Origin: Sphingobacterium hungaricum
GTDB taxonomy: Bacteria; Bacteroidota; Bacteroidia; Sphingobacteriales; Sphingobacteriaceae
Reading direction: 5' to 3'
DNA length: 64,000 nt
NCBI RefSeq assembly: GCF_015210005.1
Contig: NZ_MU158697.1
Location: 248,001-312,000, forward strand
Shown: positions 1-8,277 of the stretch, in pieces
How positions within the stretch are numbered: the stretch's first letter is position 1
Layout: the number at the start of each line of letters is the position of its first letter
The notes under the pieces: model-generated
Seen by the model: only the letters and a program-made list of their open reading frames with translations
Database searches by the model: none
Told to the model about the DNA's origin: nothing
Position numbers and translations under genes: made by a program

Positions 1-1809
1 CATAATTTCAACCCAACTTTCTTTTCTGATTCTAATTTTGCGATAGATTTTTTAACCTGTTTAACTGTAACAGCATTATCTTTTTTTATTTTCAAATTAT
101 TTTCGGGAATTGTTAGGTACACCAGTGCAATTGACTCCATTCGAATTTTGTCGACGGTTCTGTTCACATTAGTAATGCTTTTTGTTGTCAAACTGTTTTT
201 CGTAATTTTTCAGTTAGACCCTATACTTCCCTCCAATCTAATCATTCTTTATTCTTTATTCTTATTCACTTCGTTAATCACCTACAGAACTTCCATAAAA
301 ATATTTTTCCAATACACGAAATCAACAAGAAGAAGCCGCAAAAACGTTATTGTGTACGGCGCTGGAGATTTAGGTATTGCGGTTAAAAGAACATTTGAGC
401 ATGATCTTCGTGCAGACAAAGCCATCTTGGCTTACATTGATGATGACGAAGGAAAGATTGGGAAGTCTATTGACGGATTGAAGATTTATCGCTCATCTGA
501 ATTACCTAAGATCATCAACAAACTGGCAATCGATGAATTGATTATTGCTTCCTACAGCATCAATCCTGAAAACAAAAATGAGGTTATTGAAATGTGTTTG
601 GAACACGATGTGAATGTATTGACATTGCCTCCAATCAAAAAAATAATGAATGGTGACTTGTCGCCAAACCAAATTCAGAAAATTAAAATTGAAGATTTAT
701 TGGAACGACCTTCGATAAAAATCTCCAATGAAAATATTTTAGGTCAGCTTGAAGGTAAGCGAATCTTGGTGACTGGCGCTGCTGGATCAATAGGAAGCGA
801 AATCTCCAAACAGTTAGGAAAATACAACCCGCAGATGATTATCCTTTGCGATCAGGCTGAATCCCCTTTGCATAATTTACAATTGGATTTGCAGGATTTA
901 TACAAAAACCAAGTATATCACTCGTTTATTGCGGATGTAAAGAACGAAAATCGCATGCGCTTGCTGTTTGAAACATTCAAACCGCATTACGTGTACCATG
1001 CTGCAGCTTATAAGCATGTGCCGATGATGGAAAACCATCCAATTGAAGGGGTTAGAACAAATGTATTGGGAACGTTCACTTTGGCTAATTTAGCCGTCGA
1101 ATTTAAGGTTCAGAAATTTGTATTTGTTTCGACAGACAAAGCGGTGAATCCGACAAACGTAATGGGTGCTACAAAAAGAATTGCCGAAATCTATGTCCAG
1201 TCATTAAATACGAACTTAGAATTAAGCAACATTCAGTCACATACAAAATTTATCACGACCCGCTTTGGAAATGTATTGGGATCGAATGGTTCGGTCATTC
1301 CTCGATTCAAAGACCAAATCGACAAAGGTGGGCCATTAACAGTGACTCACCCTGACATCACTCGGTATTTCATGACGATTCCCGAAGCTTGTCAATTGGT
1401 AATCGAGGCAGGAAGCATGGGGAATGGTGGAGAGATATTTGTTTTCGACATGGGTAAATCCGTGAAAATTGTGGATTTGGCAGTCAAAATGATTAAACTT
1501 TCAGGACATATTCCTTACCAAGAGATTGATATTAAATTCACTGGATTAAGGCCAGGTGAAAAATTATATGAAGAACTTTTGAATGACTTGGAAAACACCA
1601 TGCCTACTCACCATGAGAAAATCATGATTGCCAAAGTCAGGGAAAATGACTTTGGAATCGTCAAACGGTATATGCAAGATTTGTTTGTTGCGGTTAATAC
1701 GCAAAACAACAACAACATCGTTAGACAGATGAAACAGATTGTTCCAGAATTTAAAAGCCAGAACTCGATTTATGAGCAGCTGGATTTAGAAGAGGTCAAG
1801 GTCGATTAA
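1..1809 (+). CDS. Polysaccharide biosynthesis nucleoside-diphosphate sugar epimerase/dehydratase (CapD/PglF-like), 5'-truncated
   Basis: The frame is open from base 1, so the true start lies outside the window; the TTG at 148 is not the start. The visible 602 residues hold the end of an N-terminal multi-helix membrane region, a first Rossmann motif (VIVYGAGDLGIAV) and a second, catalytic short-chain dehydrogenase domain with VTGAAGSIGSE, YHAAAYKHVPMMENHP and VSTDKAVNPTNVMGATKR. Met in place of the usual catalytic Tyr before the Lys is typical of the membrane-bound UDP-GlcNAc 4,6-dehydratase group (FlaA1, PglF, CapD). The likely role is making a deoxy-amino sugar for capsule, O-antigen or glycoprotein glycans at the inner membrane. 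Substrate is inferred from family; upstream neighbours are not visible. Confidence 0.93.
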   Translation, partial: HNFNPTFFSDSNFAIDFLTCLTVTALSFFIFKLFSGIVRYTSAIDSIRILSTVLFTLVMLFVVKLFFVIFQLDPILPSNLIILYSLFLFTSLITYRTSIKIFFQYTKSTRRSRKNVIVYGAGDLGIAVKRTFEHDLRADKAILAYIDDDEGKIGKSIDGLKIYRSSELPKIINKLAIDELIIASYSINPENKNEVIEMCLEHDVNVLTLPPIKKIMNGDLSPNQIQKIKIEDLLERPSIKISNENILGQLEGKRILVTGAAGSIGSEISKQLGKYNPQMIILCDQAESPLHNLQLDLQDLYKNQVYHSFIADVKNENRMRLLFETFKPHYVYHAAAYKHVPMMENHPIEGVRTNVLGTFTLANLAVEFKVQKFVFVSTDKAVNPTNVMGATKRIAEIYVQSLNTNLELSNIQSHTKFITTRFGNVLGSNGSVIPRFKDQIDKGGPLTVTHPDITRYFMTIPEACQLVIEAGSMGNGGEIFVFDMGKSVKIVDLAVKMIKLSGHIPYQEIDIKFTGLRPGEKLYEELLNDLENTMPTHHEKIMIAKVRENDFGIVKRYMQDLFVAVNTQNNNNIVRQMKQIVPEFKSQNSIYEQLDLEEVKVD

Positions 1810-1839
1810 ACAGCTAATCAACAGATTTATTGATTAAAA

Positions 1840-1870
1840 CTTGCAAGTAAACGATAAAATTGTAATTTTG
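1840..1870 (+). promoter_or_regulatory. Bacteroidota-type promoter for the TPR gene
   Basis: TTG at 1841-1843 is followed 19 nt later by TAATTTTG at 1863-1870, matching the Bacteroidota -33/-7 pattern TTG-N19-TAnnTTTG. It lies 25 nt before the ATG at 1896. Transcript start is inferred. Confidence 0.6.
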
Positions 1871-1895
1871 CGTTCCGAATTAGATTAACACAAAT

Positions 1896-2567
1896 ATGTC
1901 AGATAAAATTAATAGTGATTCCACTAAAGTTGTAAAATCAAAAAGTTCATTTTTTCAAGAAAATGAAAAAAGCATCATTTTTATTGTAGGTGGAATATTA
2001 CTTCTTATAGTCCTTTATTTCGGATACCAAAAATTATATTTGGCACCAAGAGCTGAAAAAGCTGCAAATCAGATGTATAAGGCTGAAGAATACGCTACAA
2101 TCGATTCATTGCAAGCGAAAGCGATCAATGGTGACGGTTCATTTCCAGGCTTCGAAGAGATTTCTAAAGAATATTCAAACACTAAATCTGCGAACATTGC
2201 AAATGCTTATTTAGGAGGTTTATACCTTCGCGAAGGCAAACCACAAGAAGCAATCGATGCTTTGCAAAAATATTCTGATACCGGAAGCGAAATCTTAGAT
2301 CCTTTGGTTCACGGCTTGATCGGTGATGCGTATTCTGAACAACAAGATTATAAAAAAGCGGCTGAATTCTACAAAAAGGCAGCTGATAAATCAAAGAATT
2401 CGTACACAACCCCTTTATTCTTAAAGAAATTAGGATTGGTTTACGAGCAATTGCAAGAATACAAAAAAGCAGAAGAAGCGTTTACACGTATTCAAACGGA
2501 CTATCCAGGAAGTCAAGAATCATCGACTGTTGATGCATTAATAGCAAGAAATAAGGCGAAATTATAA
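1896..2567 (+). CDS. Membrane-anchored tetratricopeptide repeat protein
   Basis: 223 aa. A charged N-terminal segment precedes one strong transmembrane helix (about residues 28-48, IIFIVGGILLLIVLYFGY), after which the protein is mainly TPR-like helical repeats, best seen from about residue 105 to 210 (for example AYLGGLYLREGKPQEAIDALQ and YKKAEEAFTRIQTDYPGSQ). The layout resembles YfgM-type ancillary envelope proteins: N-terminus in the cytoplasm, TPR domain in the periplasm. It has its own promoter-like element and is followed 39 nt later by ribH, so the two are probably co-transcribed. Precise partner and function cannot be told from sequence. Confidence 0.85.
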   Translation: MSDKINSDSTKVVKSKSSFFQENEKSIIFIVGGILLLIVLYFGYQKLYLAPRAEKAANQMYKAEEYATIDSLQAKAINGDGSFPGFEEISKEYSNTKSANIANAYLGGLYLREGKPQEAIDALQKYSDTGSEILDPLVHGLIGDAYSEQQDYKKAAEFYKKAADKSKNSYTTPLFLKKLGLVYEQLQEYKKAEEAFTRIQTDYPGSQESSTVDALIARNKAKL

Positions 2568-2606
2568 GCCTTATTTCATTTACCTGTTCAAATCAAAACA
2601 ATCATC

Positions 2607-3095
2607 ATGTCGAGTTCCCACAAAAACTTATCCGATTTTTCACACATTCAAGTTGCAAGCGCGACGGATTATAAATTTGGAATTGTTGTTTCACAATGGA
2701 ATTCTGAAGTAACTGGCGCTCTTTTGCAAGGCGCTTATGACAAATTGATTGCTCAGGGTGCAGAGGATAAAAATATTGAGATTATCCACGTTCCTGGAAG
2801 TTACGAATTGATTTCAGGTTCGGATATCTTGTTAAGAGACTCTTCTTTTGATGCAATTATTTCATTGGGATGTGTCATTCAAGGAGAAACAAAACATTTT
2901 GATTTTATTTGTGATGCAGTTGCCCATGGATTGAGCAATGTTGCAATCAAATACAATAAACCTGTTATTTTCGGTGTTTTAACGACAGATAACCTGCAGC
3001 AGGCATTGGATCGTTCGGGAGGGAAACACGGAAACAAAGGAGAAGAAGCGGCTATTACAGCTATTCAGATGGCTGAAATAAGTAAAAAATATTAA
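2607..3095 (+). CDS. ribH: 6,7-dimethyl-8-ribityllumazine synthase
   Basis: 162 aa, normal for the family. It condenses 5-amino-6-ribitylamino-uracil with 3,4-dihydroxy-2-butanone-4-phosphate in the penultimate step of riboflavin synthesis, in the cytoplasm. Recognisable motifs are VVSQWNSEVTGALLQGA, the substrate loop VPGSYELI, SLGCVIQGETKHFDFIC with the catalytic His environment, PVIFGVLTTD and GGKHGNKGEEAA. It sits alone, away from other rib genes, 39 nt behind the TPR gene; no FMN-riboswitch-like leader is apparent in the short gap. Riboflavin output matters here because the window also encodes an extracytoplasmic flavin-transfer system (38-43 kb). Confidence 0.96.
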   Translation: MSSSHKNLSDFSHIQVASATDYKFGIVVSQWNSEVTGALLQGAYDKLIAQGAEDKNIEIIHVPGSYELISGSDILLRDSSFDAIISLGCVIQGETKHFDFICDAVAHGLSNVAIKYNKPVIFGVLTTDNLQQALDRSGGKHGNKGEEAAITAIQMAEISKKY

Positions 3096-3122
3096 TCATA
3101 TATTTTTCGTAATTTTGTCTGT

Positions 3123-3251
3123 ATGAAACGTTGCAGAATTATAGCAGTCTTTATCACACTAATCGCTAGCGCTATTCTAGTATCATCCTGTGCTTCAAAA
3201 AAATGCGCAGCATACAGCACTTATCCAAAGAAAAACTACAGATCTCGATAA
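3123..3251 (+). CDS. Small (42-aa) Cys-rich lipoprotein
   Basis: A 42-codon ORF starts at ATG 3123, only 27 nt after ribH. It has a basic N-terminus (MKRCR), a hydrophobic stretch and a lipobox ending LVSSC (Cys 23), then a short tail CASKKCAAYSTYPKKNYRS. An upstream TAATTTTG box (3110-3117) lies 5 nt before the ATG, giving at most a very short leader if it is used. Tiny lipoproteins with this SCxSKKC-type tail occur in Bacteroidota with no known function. A mature peptide of about 20 residues would be lipid-anchored in the envelope. A longer reading frame (from 3203) overlaps its end but is best started later, at 3302. Confidence 0.65.
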   Translation: MKRCRIIAVFITLIASAILVSSCASKKCAAYSTYPKKNYRSR

Positions 3252-3301
3252 TTCTTCATCCGAGATTTTTCTTATGGTTTTCCAAACTTTTAAGGTTTAA
3301 T

Positions 3302-4045
3302 ATGAAAATTCATTCATCAGTATACTTATCCTCTATTTTTTTATCCTTGCTTTTTTTCTGCTCAACGGGAAACCTGAAAGCTCAAAACGGTGTTATCAAT
3401 TCCATTTGGGAAGGAATTGGAGGTAAGTCAACATGGCAAAACACTCGCTTTATCCTTTTCGTCGTCAAAGGAAATGAGCTCTCTTCGTCTTTTAAGGAGT
3501 CAAGACGCTTTCTACTAAATAAATCCAATGGCGAAGTGCGCTTCGAAGGAAAAGACGCTCAAGGGGATCGCTATATCTTTCTATTTAATTACCAATCTCA
3601 GAAGTTAAAAAAGATTTACAAAAACCAAATTGAAATCAAAAATGCTAATTCAGAAAATGAATTGTTTCAGGATTTATTGGCGCAATTTAATGAAGATAGT
3701 TCCCTATTATTTATTCAGACATTCTTGGATAAATCAGGTTCCAAATTAGGCTCTGTAGAAAATAAAATTAGCAATGCAGAAAAATTAAATGGTATCCCGT
3801 TTAAAACTTCGAGTTTGATGAATAAACCCTTAAGCGGAAAAATCTATACCAGCACAGAGAACTATTTGTTGCGCAATCTGGAATTAAATGAGGAAGAATA
3901 CCTGATCGATGGCTATAAAGATATTGGTGGAGGATTAACTTTACCGACCATCTTTAAAAGCACATCTGATTCATCAAAAAGCTCTTCCTATTCATTAGTT
4001 GCTTCTTTCACAGAAATGGAAGAGTCTAAATTTTCAACGCTGTAA
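3302..4045 (+). CDS. Secreted protein of unknown function
   Basis: 247 aa from ATG 3302, chosen because it begins a clear Sec signal peptide (MKIHSSVYLSSIFLSLLFFC, cleavage near NLKAQ). The open frame extends upstream to 3203, but that part overlaps the small lipoprotein and carries no signal. The mature protein is mostly beta-strand-like (RYIFLFNYQSQKLKKIYKN), with a mid-region FKTSSLMNKPLSGKIYTST and a C-terminal GYKDIGGGLTLPTIFKS. The layout is reminiscent of periplasmic outer-membrane-lipoprotein-sorting-like folds, but no family can be named. It converges with the GH20 gene with only 5 nt between stops and no hairpin terminator in the gap. Confidence 0.7.
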   Translation: MKIHSSVYLSSIFLSLLFFCSTGNLKAQNGVINSIWEGIGGKSTWQNTRFILFVVKGNELSSSFKESRRFLLNKSNGEVRFEGKDAQGDRYIFLFNYQSQKLKKIYKNQIEIKNANSENELFQDLLAQFNEDSSLLFIQTFLDKSGSKLGSVENKISNAEKLNGIPFKTSSLMNKPLSGKIYTSTENYLLRNLELNEEEYLIDGYKDIGGGLTLPTIFKSTSDSSKSSSYSLVASFTEMEESKFSTL

Positions 4046-4050
4046 ATCGA

Positions 4051-6555
4051 CTAATTCGAATAAACCTGCGCATTTCCTGCTCTGCCATTTTCGTGGATCA
4101 CAAGAAATGTATAGGTAGTCGAAGGATCATAAACTATCGGCTCCGAATATTTTGAACTCGATTTCGTAGGAGTGCTCCCATCTGTACTGTAGTAGATATC
4201 AAATCCCGGATATTCTAAGTTGGCACAGAGCTTTGAATTAATCAACTTGACGCCGATTCCCGGCAATCTATAATTGATTCCCTCAAATCCCAAGTCTAAC
4301 TTTGGAAGTTCCTCCTGTCCTACCCGATTGATGAATTCGCCGTATTCTTTGTCAATCTTAGCTTTTGAGAAACTTACTTCTGATTCCCAACTCCTCACAG
4401 GCGACCAAGCACGTTCTGCCAAAGCGAAAAACCTTGGAAAAGCCATGTAATCCATTCTCTGCTCATCTAAAATTGTTTCTGACCACAATCCTCCCTTTAC
4501 GCCGATTAGGTTGGACCTGCCCTTCTCATTCAGCCTTATGCTCGAATTAAAGTGCTTCTTGTCAAAAGCCTTTCCTTTTGCATACAGATTGATGTTGGCA
4601 AAAAACGATTCTGGCAAGAAAGAATACGCTTGATACAGATCGATCAAACTAGCCCAGACCAAGCCCGGCTCGTCGAAACGATTGTTCCACGCCATATCAA
4701 AATAAAAATTGCTTGAACTGATAAAAACCGTCTTATAGCCCGCATTCGCTAAGCGATAAGCCAAATCTTCTTGTCCGCCACCAACAACATTGTTCCAGAC
4801 ATCCAATTGCATGGTTGTCGAAGCCAATTCTTTGTTCACGACCATTCCATTTCCTTGGTTTACCATGCCAATCTCTTCCCAACCAGCGATATTAACTCCT
4901 TTCTTATTCGCTAAATCGTACACTTTTGCCACATAATAAGGCCAAACCTGATTTACCGAAGAAAAATTCAAGCTATCCATTAACTGCTTTATTTTAGGCG
5001 ATTTTTCCCAAACGCCATTAGGCACTTCATCTCCACCGATTGATACGGTTTTCATCGTTAAGCCAGCTTTCACATACATCGCTTTCAAATCATCGATTAC
5101 TGTCGAAATAAATGTGTAAACAGATGGCAAAGCCACGTTCATCACATTATCATCCCAGTTTTGCGCAGAATTATAAATGGATTGATCTTCAAAATCGTGC
5201 AAGAGATATTGGTTTGCTTCTTTCGGCTTGCCTAATTCCATCAATCGATTATACCTTGTCTCCATCGCTTTGATCGATGCACGCGCGTGTCCTGGAGTTT
5301 CAATTTCTGGAATAATTTCTATATGCCTTTTTTGTGCATACTGCAATAAGTCAATAAAATCTGCTTGGGAAAGAAAAGCTTTTTCAGAAGAAACTCCACC
5401 CGAACCATAAGCCGGCTGAATGCTTTTGCCATCAGCAAATGACGGCGAGCGGTTAGCTCCGATTTCAGTCAGTTCTGGCAACGAAGGAATCTCAATTCTC
5501 CAGCCTTCATCATCAATAAAATGCAGATGCAATGTATTTAGCTTATACATCGCCATAATATCGATGTATTTTTTTATGGTTTTCGTATCCTTAAAATTAC
5601 GCGCAATATCCAGCATCAATCCCCGATAACCAAAACGAGGTTTATCATCTATCTTAACAGCAGGAAGAATAATTTTCGACGGATCCGCTTTTTGGTCAGC
5701 AACCTTGATCAATGAATTGATCGATTGCAGCGCATAGAAGACCCCCGCATCCGTAGAAGCTTCGATCGTTATGGCCTTTTGAGAAATATCCAATGAATAA
5801 GCCTCCTTCTCAAGCTGCGCGTTTTTAATGATCTGAATAGTTGCTTTTCCTTTTTCCGCAGGAGCGAATGAAAATCCAGGCTGATTAAAGACGAAATCTT
5901 GAAGGGATTGCAAAGCATCAGGAAAAGAAGGGTCGATTGAATAGGTAATCTGCTGTGAAATTTCCAATTGTCCCTTTCCTTTCCGTAGGCTCGCTGGCGT
6001 AGGCAACAGCAATAACGAAGAGGCTTGTTTTATTTCTGCATTACGGTCATAAACAGCTGCAAGAAATTGTTTGTTCTCCACTGGAGGAACGGTTATCGGA
6101 ACAAAATGAAAGTTTTTTACCGGAAAATATTGATTCGGATTCTTAGCATTTTGAAAATAAAACCCATTGACGATGCTCGACGCATTCGCCATTTTATACT
6201 TGGATTTGAAATCTATAACAATAGAATCTTGAGGTTGCAGGGTTTGATTTTGAAGAAATTTAACCTTAAATAAGTTTCCGTTTTCATCCGTAAGCTCATA
6301 TCCAGTATGCTTTTCGTCTACAATCGGAAAGATCGAATTAAACCAAAGATCGAAATTCTGAAGATTAGCGACTTGATTGGAATTATTTTTTAAAATTAAT
6401 TGCAAAGAATACTGATTGTCCACAGCATAGGTTTGAGCGGGCCTCCAATGGATATGGATCTGGTCGCTTAACTGCTGAGCATGAGCCAGATTAGCGACAA
6501 GCAAGCATATAAATCCACAAAGAGCAGTACGAAAGAACAGGTTAAACTTCTTCAT
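4051..6555 (-). CDS. Family 20 glycoside hydrolase, beta-N-acetylhexosaminidase
   Basis: 834 aa. Signal peptide 1-27 (ending AHAQQ). Residues about 28-165 resemble the N-terminal carbohydrate-binding domain of chitobiases, about 185-305 the GH20b domain, about 308-745 the TIM-barrel catalytic domain (FGYRGLMLDIARNF, LHLHFIDDEGWRIEIPSLP), and the last 70 residues a chitobiase C-terminal beta domain. The catalytic pair is Asp509-Glu510 in SIGGDEVPNGVW; Glu is the acid/base and Asp positions the substrate N-acetyl group. It removes terminal beta-GlcNAc/GalNAc from chitin oligomers or host-type glycans, in the periplasm or on the surface. It is monocistronic and not adjacent to a SusCD pair. Domain edges are approximate. 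Confidence 0.95.
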   Translation of the reverse strand: MKKFNLFFRTALCGFICLLVANLAHAQQLSDQIHIHWRPAQTYAVDNQYSLQLILKNNSNQVANLQNFDLWFNSIFPIVDEKHTGYELTDENGNLFKVKFLQNQTLQPQDSIVIDFKSKYKMANASSIVNGFYFQNAKNPNQYFPVKNFHFVPITVPPVENKQFLAAVYDRNAEIKQASSLLLLPTPASLRKGKGQLEISQQITYSIDPSFPDALQSLQDFVFNQPGFSFAPAEKGKATIQIIKNAQLEKEAYSLDISQKAITIEASTDAGVFYALQSINSLIKVADQKADPSKIILPAVKIDDKPRFGYRGLMLDIARNFKDTKTIKKYIDIMAMYKLNTLHLHFIDDEGWRIEIPSLPELTEIGANRSPSFADGKSIQPAYGSGGVSSEKAFLSQADFIDLLQYAQKRHIEIIPEIETPGHARASIKAMETRYNRLMELGKPKEANQYLLHDFEDQSIYNSAQNWDDNVMNVALPSVYTFISTVIDDLKAMYVKAGLTMKTVSIGGDEVPNGVWEKSPKIKQLMDSLNFSSVNQVWPYYVAKVYDLANKKGVNIAGWEEIGMVNQGNGMVVNKELASTTMQLDVWNNVVGGGQEDLAYRLANAGYKTVFISSSNFYFDMAWNNRFDEPGLVWASLIDLYQAYSFLPESFFANINLYAKGKAFDKKHFNSSIRLNEKGRSNLIGVKGGLWSETILDEQRMDYMAFPRFFALAERAWSPVRSWESEVSFSKAKIDKEYGEFINRVGQEELPKLDLGFEGINYRLPGIGVKLINSKLCANLEYPGFDIYYSTDGSTPTKSSSKYSEPIVYDPSTTYTFLVIHENGRAGNAQVYSN

Positions 6556-6623
6556 TTTGATGGCTTAAAATTCTCCTAAAAGTAAGATTAAAGCATCAAA
6601 ATAGCAATTTTTGCAAAAATATT

Positions 6624-6653
6624 TTGTTTACTTAGAAGATAATTCTATATTTG
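6624..6653 (+). promoter_or_regulatory. Promoter of tRNA-Glu
   Basis: TTG at 6624-6626, a 19-nt spacer, then TATATTTG at 6646-6653, a full match to the Bacteroidota TAnnTTTG -7 box, 17 nt before the tRNA 5' end. Confidence 0.7.
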
Positions 6654-6670
6654 CACACCGAAACAAATAC

Positions 6671-6742
6671 GGCCCGTTCGTCTAGGGGTTAGGACGTTAG
6701 ATTTTCATTCTAGAAACAGGGGTTCGATTCCCCTACGGGCTA
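6671..6742 (+). tRNA. tRNA-Glu (anticodon TTC)
   Basis: The cloverleaf can be drawn. Acceptor GGCCCGT pairs with ACGGGCT (one G-U). The D arm starts TCGTCTAGGGG. The anticodon stem TTAGA/TCTAG encloses loop TTTTCAT with anticodon TTC. The T arm is CAGGGGTTCGATTCCCCT-like. The discriminator is A at 6742 and CCA is not encoded. It lies between a TAnnTTTG promoter and a strong hairpin terminator, so it is a single-gene transcription unit. Confidence 0.97.
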
Positions 6743-6744
6743 CT

Positions 6745-6781
6745 AAAAACCCTGCAAACAGTCAAGTTTGCAGGGTTTTTT
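6745..6781 (+). terminator. Intrinsic terminator after tRNA-Glu
   Basis: A perfect 10-bp stem CCCTGCAAAC/GTTTGCAGGG (6750-6759, 6766-6775) with a 6-nt loop is flanked by A5 and T6 tracts. It begins 3 nt after the tRNA. Confidence 0.9.
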
Positions 6782-6952
6782 CTTTTACCTTCCTTTTATT
6801 TAAAAAACACAATTAAAATCAAAAATCTTACCGCAGCAGATATTCGCTTAGCAGTATAACATGTACAGATAAGTTAAATAGTTCACAATTTATTCACAGA
6901 GAAGATATATGCAAATTATGTTATAATGATATTTTTAGCGAAAAATCGAACC

Positions 6953-8098
6953 ATGAAAAAAATTACTATTCTATTAGCCACAATGCATTTATTAGGCCAT
7001 GCCAGCTTTGCTCAGACTGCAAGCAATGAGGTCGTGCGATTTGATGAATTTCGTTATGCTAAAAAAAGAGAGATCATCAACATCCCAAAAGTAAGTGGAT
7101 TGACAGTATTAAAATGTGATTTCCATATGCATACCGTGTTTACCGATGGACATGTATGGCCAAATGTTCGCGTGCAAGAAGCATGGAAGGAAGGTTTGGA
7201 TGCCTTTTCATTTACTGAGCACGTGGAATATACTCCACATTCGGAAGATGTAAAACCAGGAAATCTTAGACCGCATGAGTTGGCTAAAAACCTAGCAGCA
7301 GAAAACAACCTGATACTTATTAAAGGTACTGAGATAACTCGCAACACCCCTCCGGGACACTTCAATGCACTTTTTATTCAAGATGACAAGAACTTGGTTG
7401 TGGATCGCTCAAGTGAATTGGATGAAAGCGCTATTCAAGCCGCAGTAGACCAGAATGCATTTATCTTCTGGAATCATCCGGGCTGGAAAGCAACTCAAAT
7501 TGAAGGATCATATGAATGGATTCCTTTTGTGGAAAAAATGTATGCAGAAAAGAAATTGCATGGTATTGAGGTCGTGAATGGATTTGGTTTTCACAAGAAA
7601 GCTTTGGACTGGGCTTTGGATCGTAATTTAACCATTATTGGAAATACAGATATTCACAATCTGATAGCGCACGAATATGATATCGAACGCGAGGGAATAC
7701 ATCGTACAATGACCTTAGTGATGGCTAAGGACCGCACAGCCGCATCGATAAGAGAAGCTTTAGAAAAAGGAAATACAGTTGCTTGGTCAAGCAAATATCT
7801 TTTCGGTAAAGAAGAACATGTGCGAAGCCTCTTTAATGCTTGTGTGTCATTAAGCAAACCGTATCATGAAAAAACTGATGCCAAAGGCAATAGCACAAAC
7901 TATTACGAACTCTCGAACAATAGCGATCTATATTTTGAATTGGAATTGAAATCTGGAAAAGGCACAAAGAAAATTACTTTACATCCTCAATCCTCACAAA
8001 TCCTGACCGCTCCAACAAATCAAAAAAGCTTAAGCTATGAGGTTGTATCCACATTTATAAGAAGTGACAAACACTTAGCTGTTGAATTTTCCTTGTAA
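6953..8098 (+). CDS. PHP-domain phosphoesterase (Sb-PDE family), secreted
   Basis: 381 aa from ATG 6953, chosen because it starts the signal peptide MKKITILLATMHLLGHASFA; nine further codons upstream to 6926 look like leader. The mature protein has the PHP metal-binding signature near its N-terminus (KCDFHMHTVFTDGHVWP), then SFTEHVEYTPH, GTEITR, FWNHPGW and IGNTDIHN, a set of His/Asp/Glu ligands for a multinuclear metal centre. The family is named after a phosphodiesterase acting on organophosphorus diesters; the natural substrate in Bacteroidota is unknown. Export suggests scavenging of phosphodiesters. It is monocistronic with a hairpin terminator. Confidence 0.88.
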   Translation: MKKITILLATMHLLGHASFAQTASNEVVRFDEFRYAKKREIINIPKVSGLTVLKCDFHMHTVFTDGHVWPNVRVQEAWKEGLDAFSFTEHVEYTPHSEDVKPGNLRPHELAKNLAAENNLILIKGTEITRNTPPGHFNALFIQDDKNLVVDRSSELDESAIQAAVDQNAFIFWNHPGWKATQIEGSYEWIPFVEKMYAEKKLHGIEVVNGFGFHKKALDWALDRNLTIIGNTDIHNLIAHEYDIEREGIHRTMTLVMAKDRTAASIREALEKGNTVAWSSKYLFGKEEHVRSLFNACVSLSKPYHEKTDAKGNSTNYYELSNNSDLYFELELKSGKGTKKITLHPQSSQILTAPTNQKSLSYEVVSTFIRSDKHLAVEFSL

Positions 8099-8123
8099 AC
8101 TAAACAAGCAATCATTCATTCTA

Positions 8124-8159
8124 AAACCCTTTAATCTACATTAGAGGGTTTCCTTTTTT
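8124..8159 (+). terminator. Intrinsic terminator after the PHP gene
   Basis: A 12-bp stem AAACCCTTTAAT/ATTAGAGGGTTT (8124-8135, 8140-8151; one T-G wobble), 4-nt loop, followed by TCCTTTTTTC. Confidence 0.8.
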
Positions 8160-8221
8160 CTACAACTCAATCATATTAGGAATTAGTTCTCAATCCCGAT
8201 TCCTATTTCCTATATACAAAT

Positions 8222-8253
8222 AAAGGCTGCTCTAATATCTTAAAGCAGCCTTT
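8222..8253 (-). terminator. Hairpin terminator at the end of the first SusCD operon
   Basis: A perfect 10-bp stem AAAGGCTGCT/AGCAGCCTTT lies 25-55 nt beyond the stop of the DUF4361-like gene on the minus strand. The following tract (TTTATTTGT on that strand) is only moderately T-rich. Confidence 0.65.
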
Positions 8254-8277
8254 GAAAAAATTGTAATCGACTAGTTG

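Noticed and set aside
1815..1836. Hairpin TAATCAA/TTGATTA after the dehydratase gene
   Set aside because: Seven-bp AT-only stem without a T tract is too weak to call a terminator.
2182..2409. Reverse-strand 75-codon frame inside the TPR gene
   Set aside because: Shadow frame with no signal or family features.
3203..3301. Upstream 33-codon extension of the secreted protein at 3302-4045
   Set aside because: It overlaps the small lipoprotein gene, has no signal features, and the ATG at 3302 starts a clean signal peptide.
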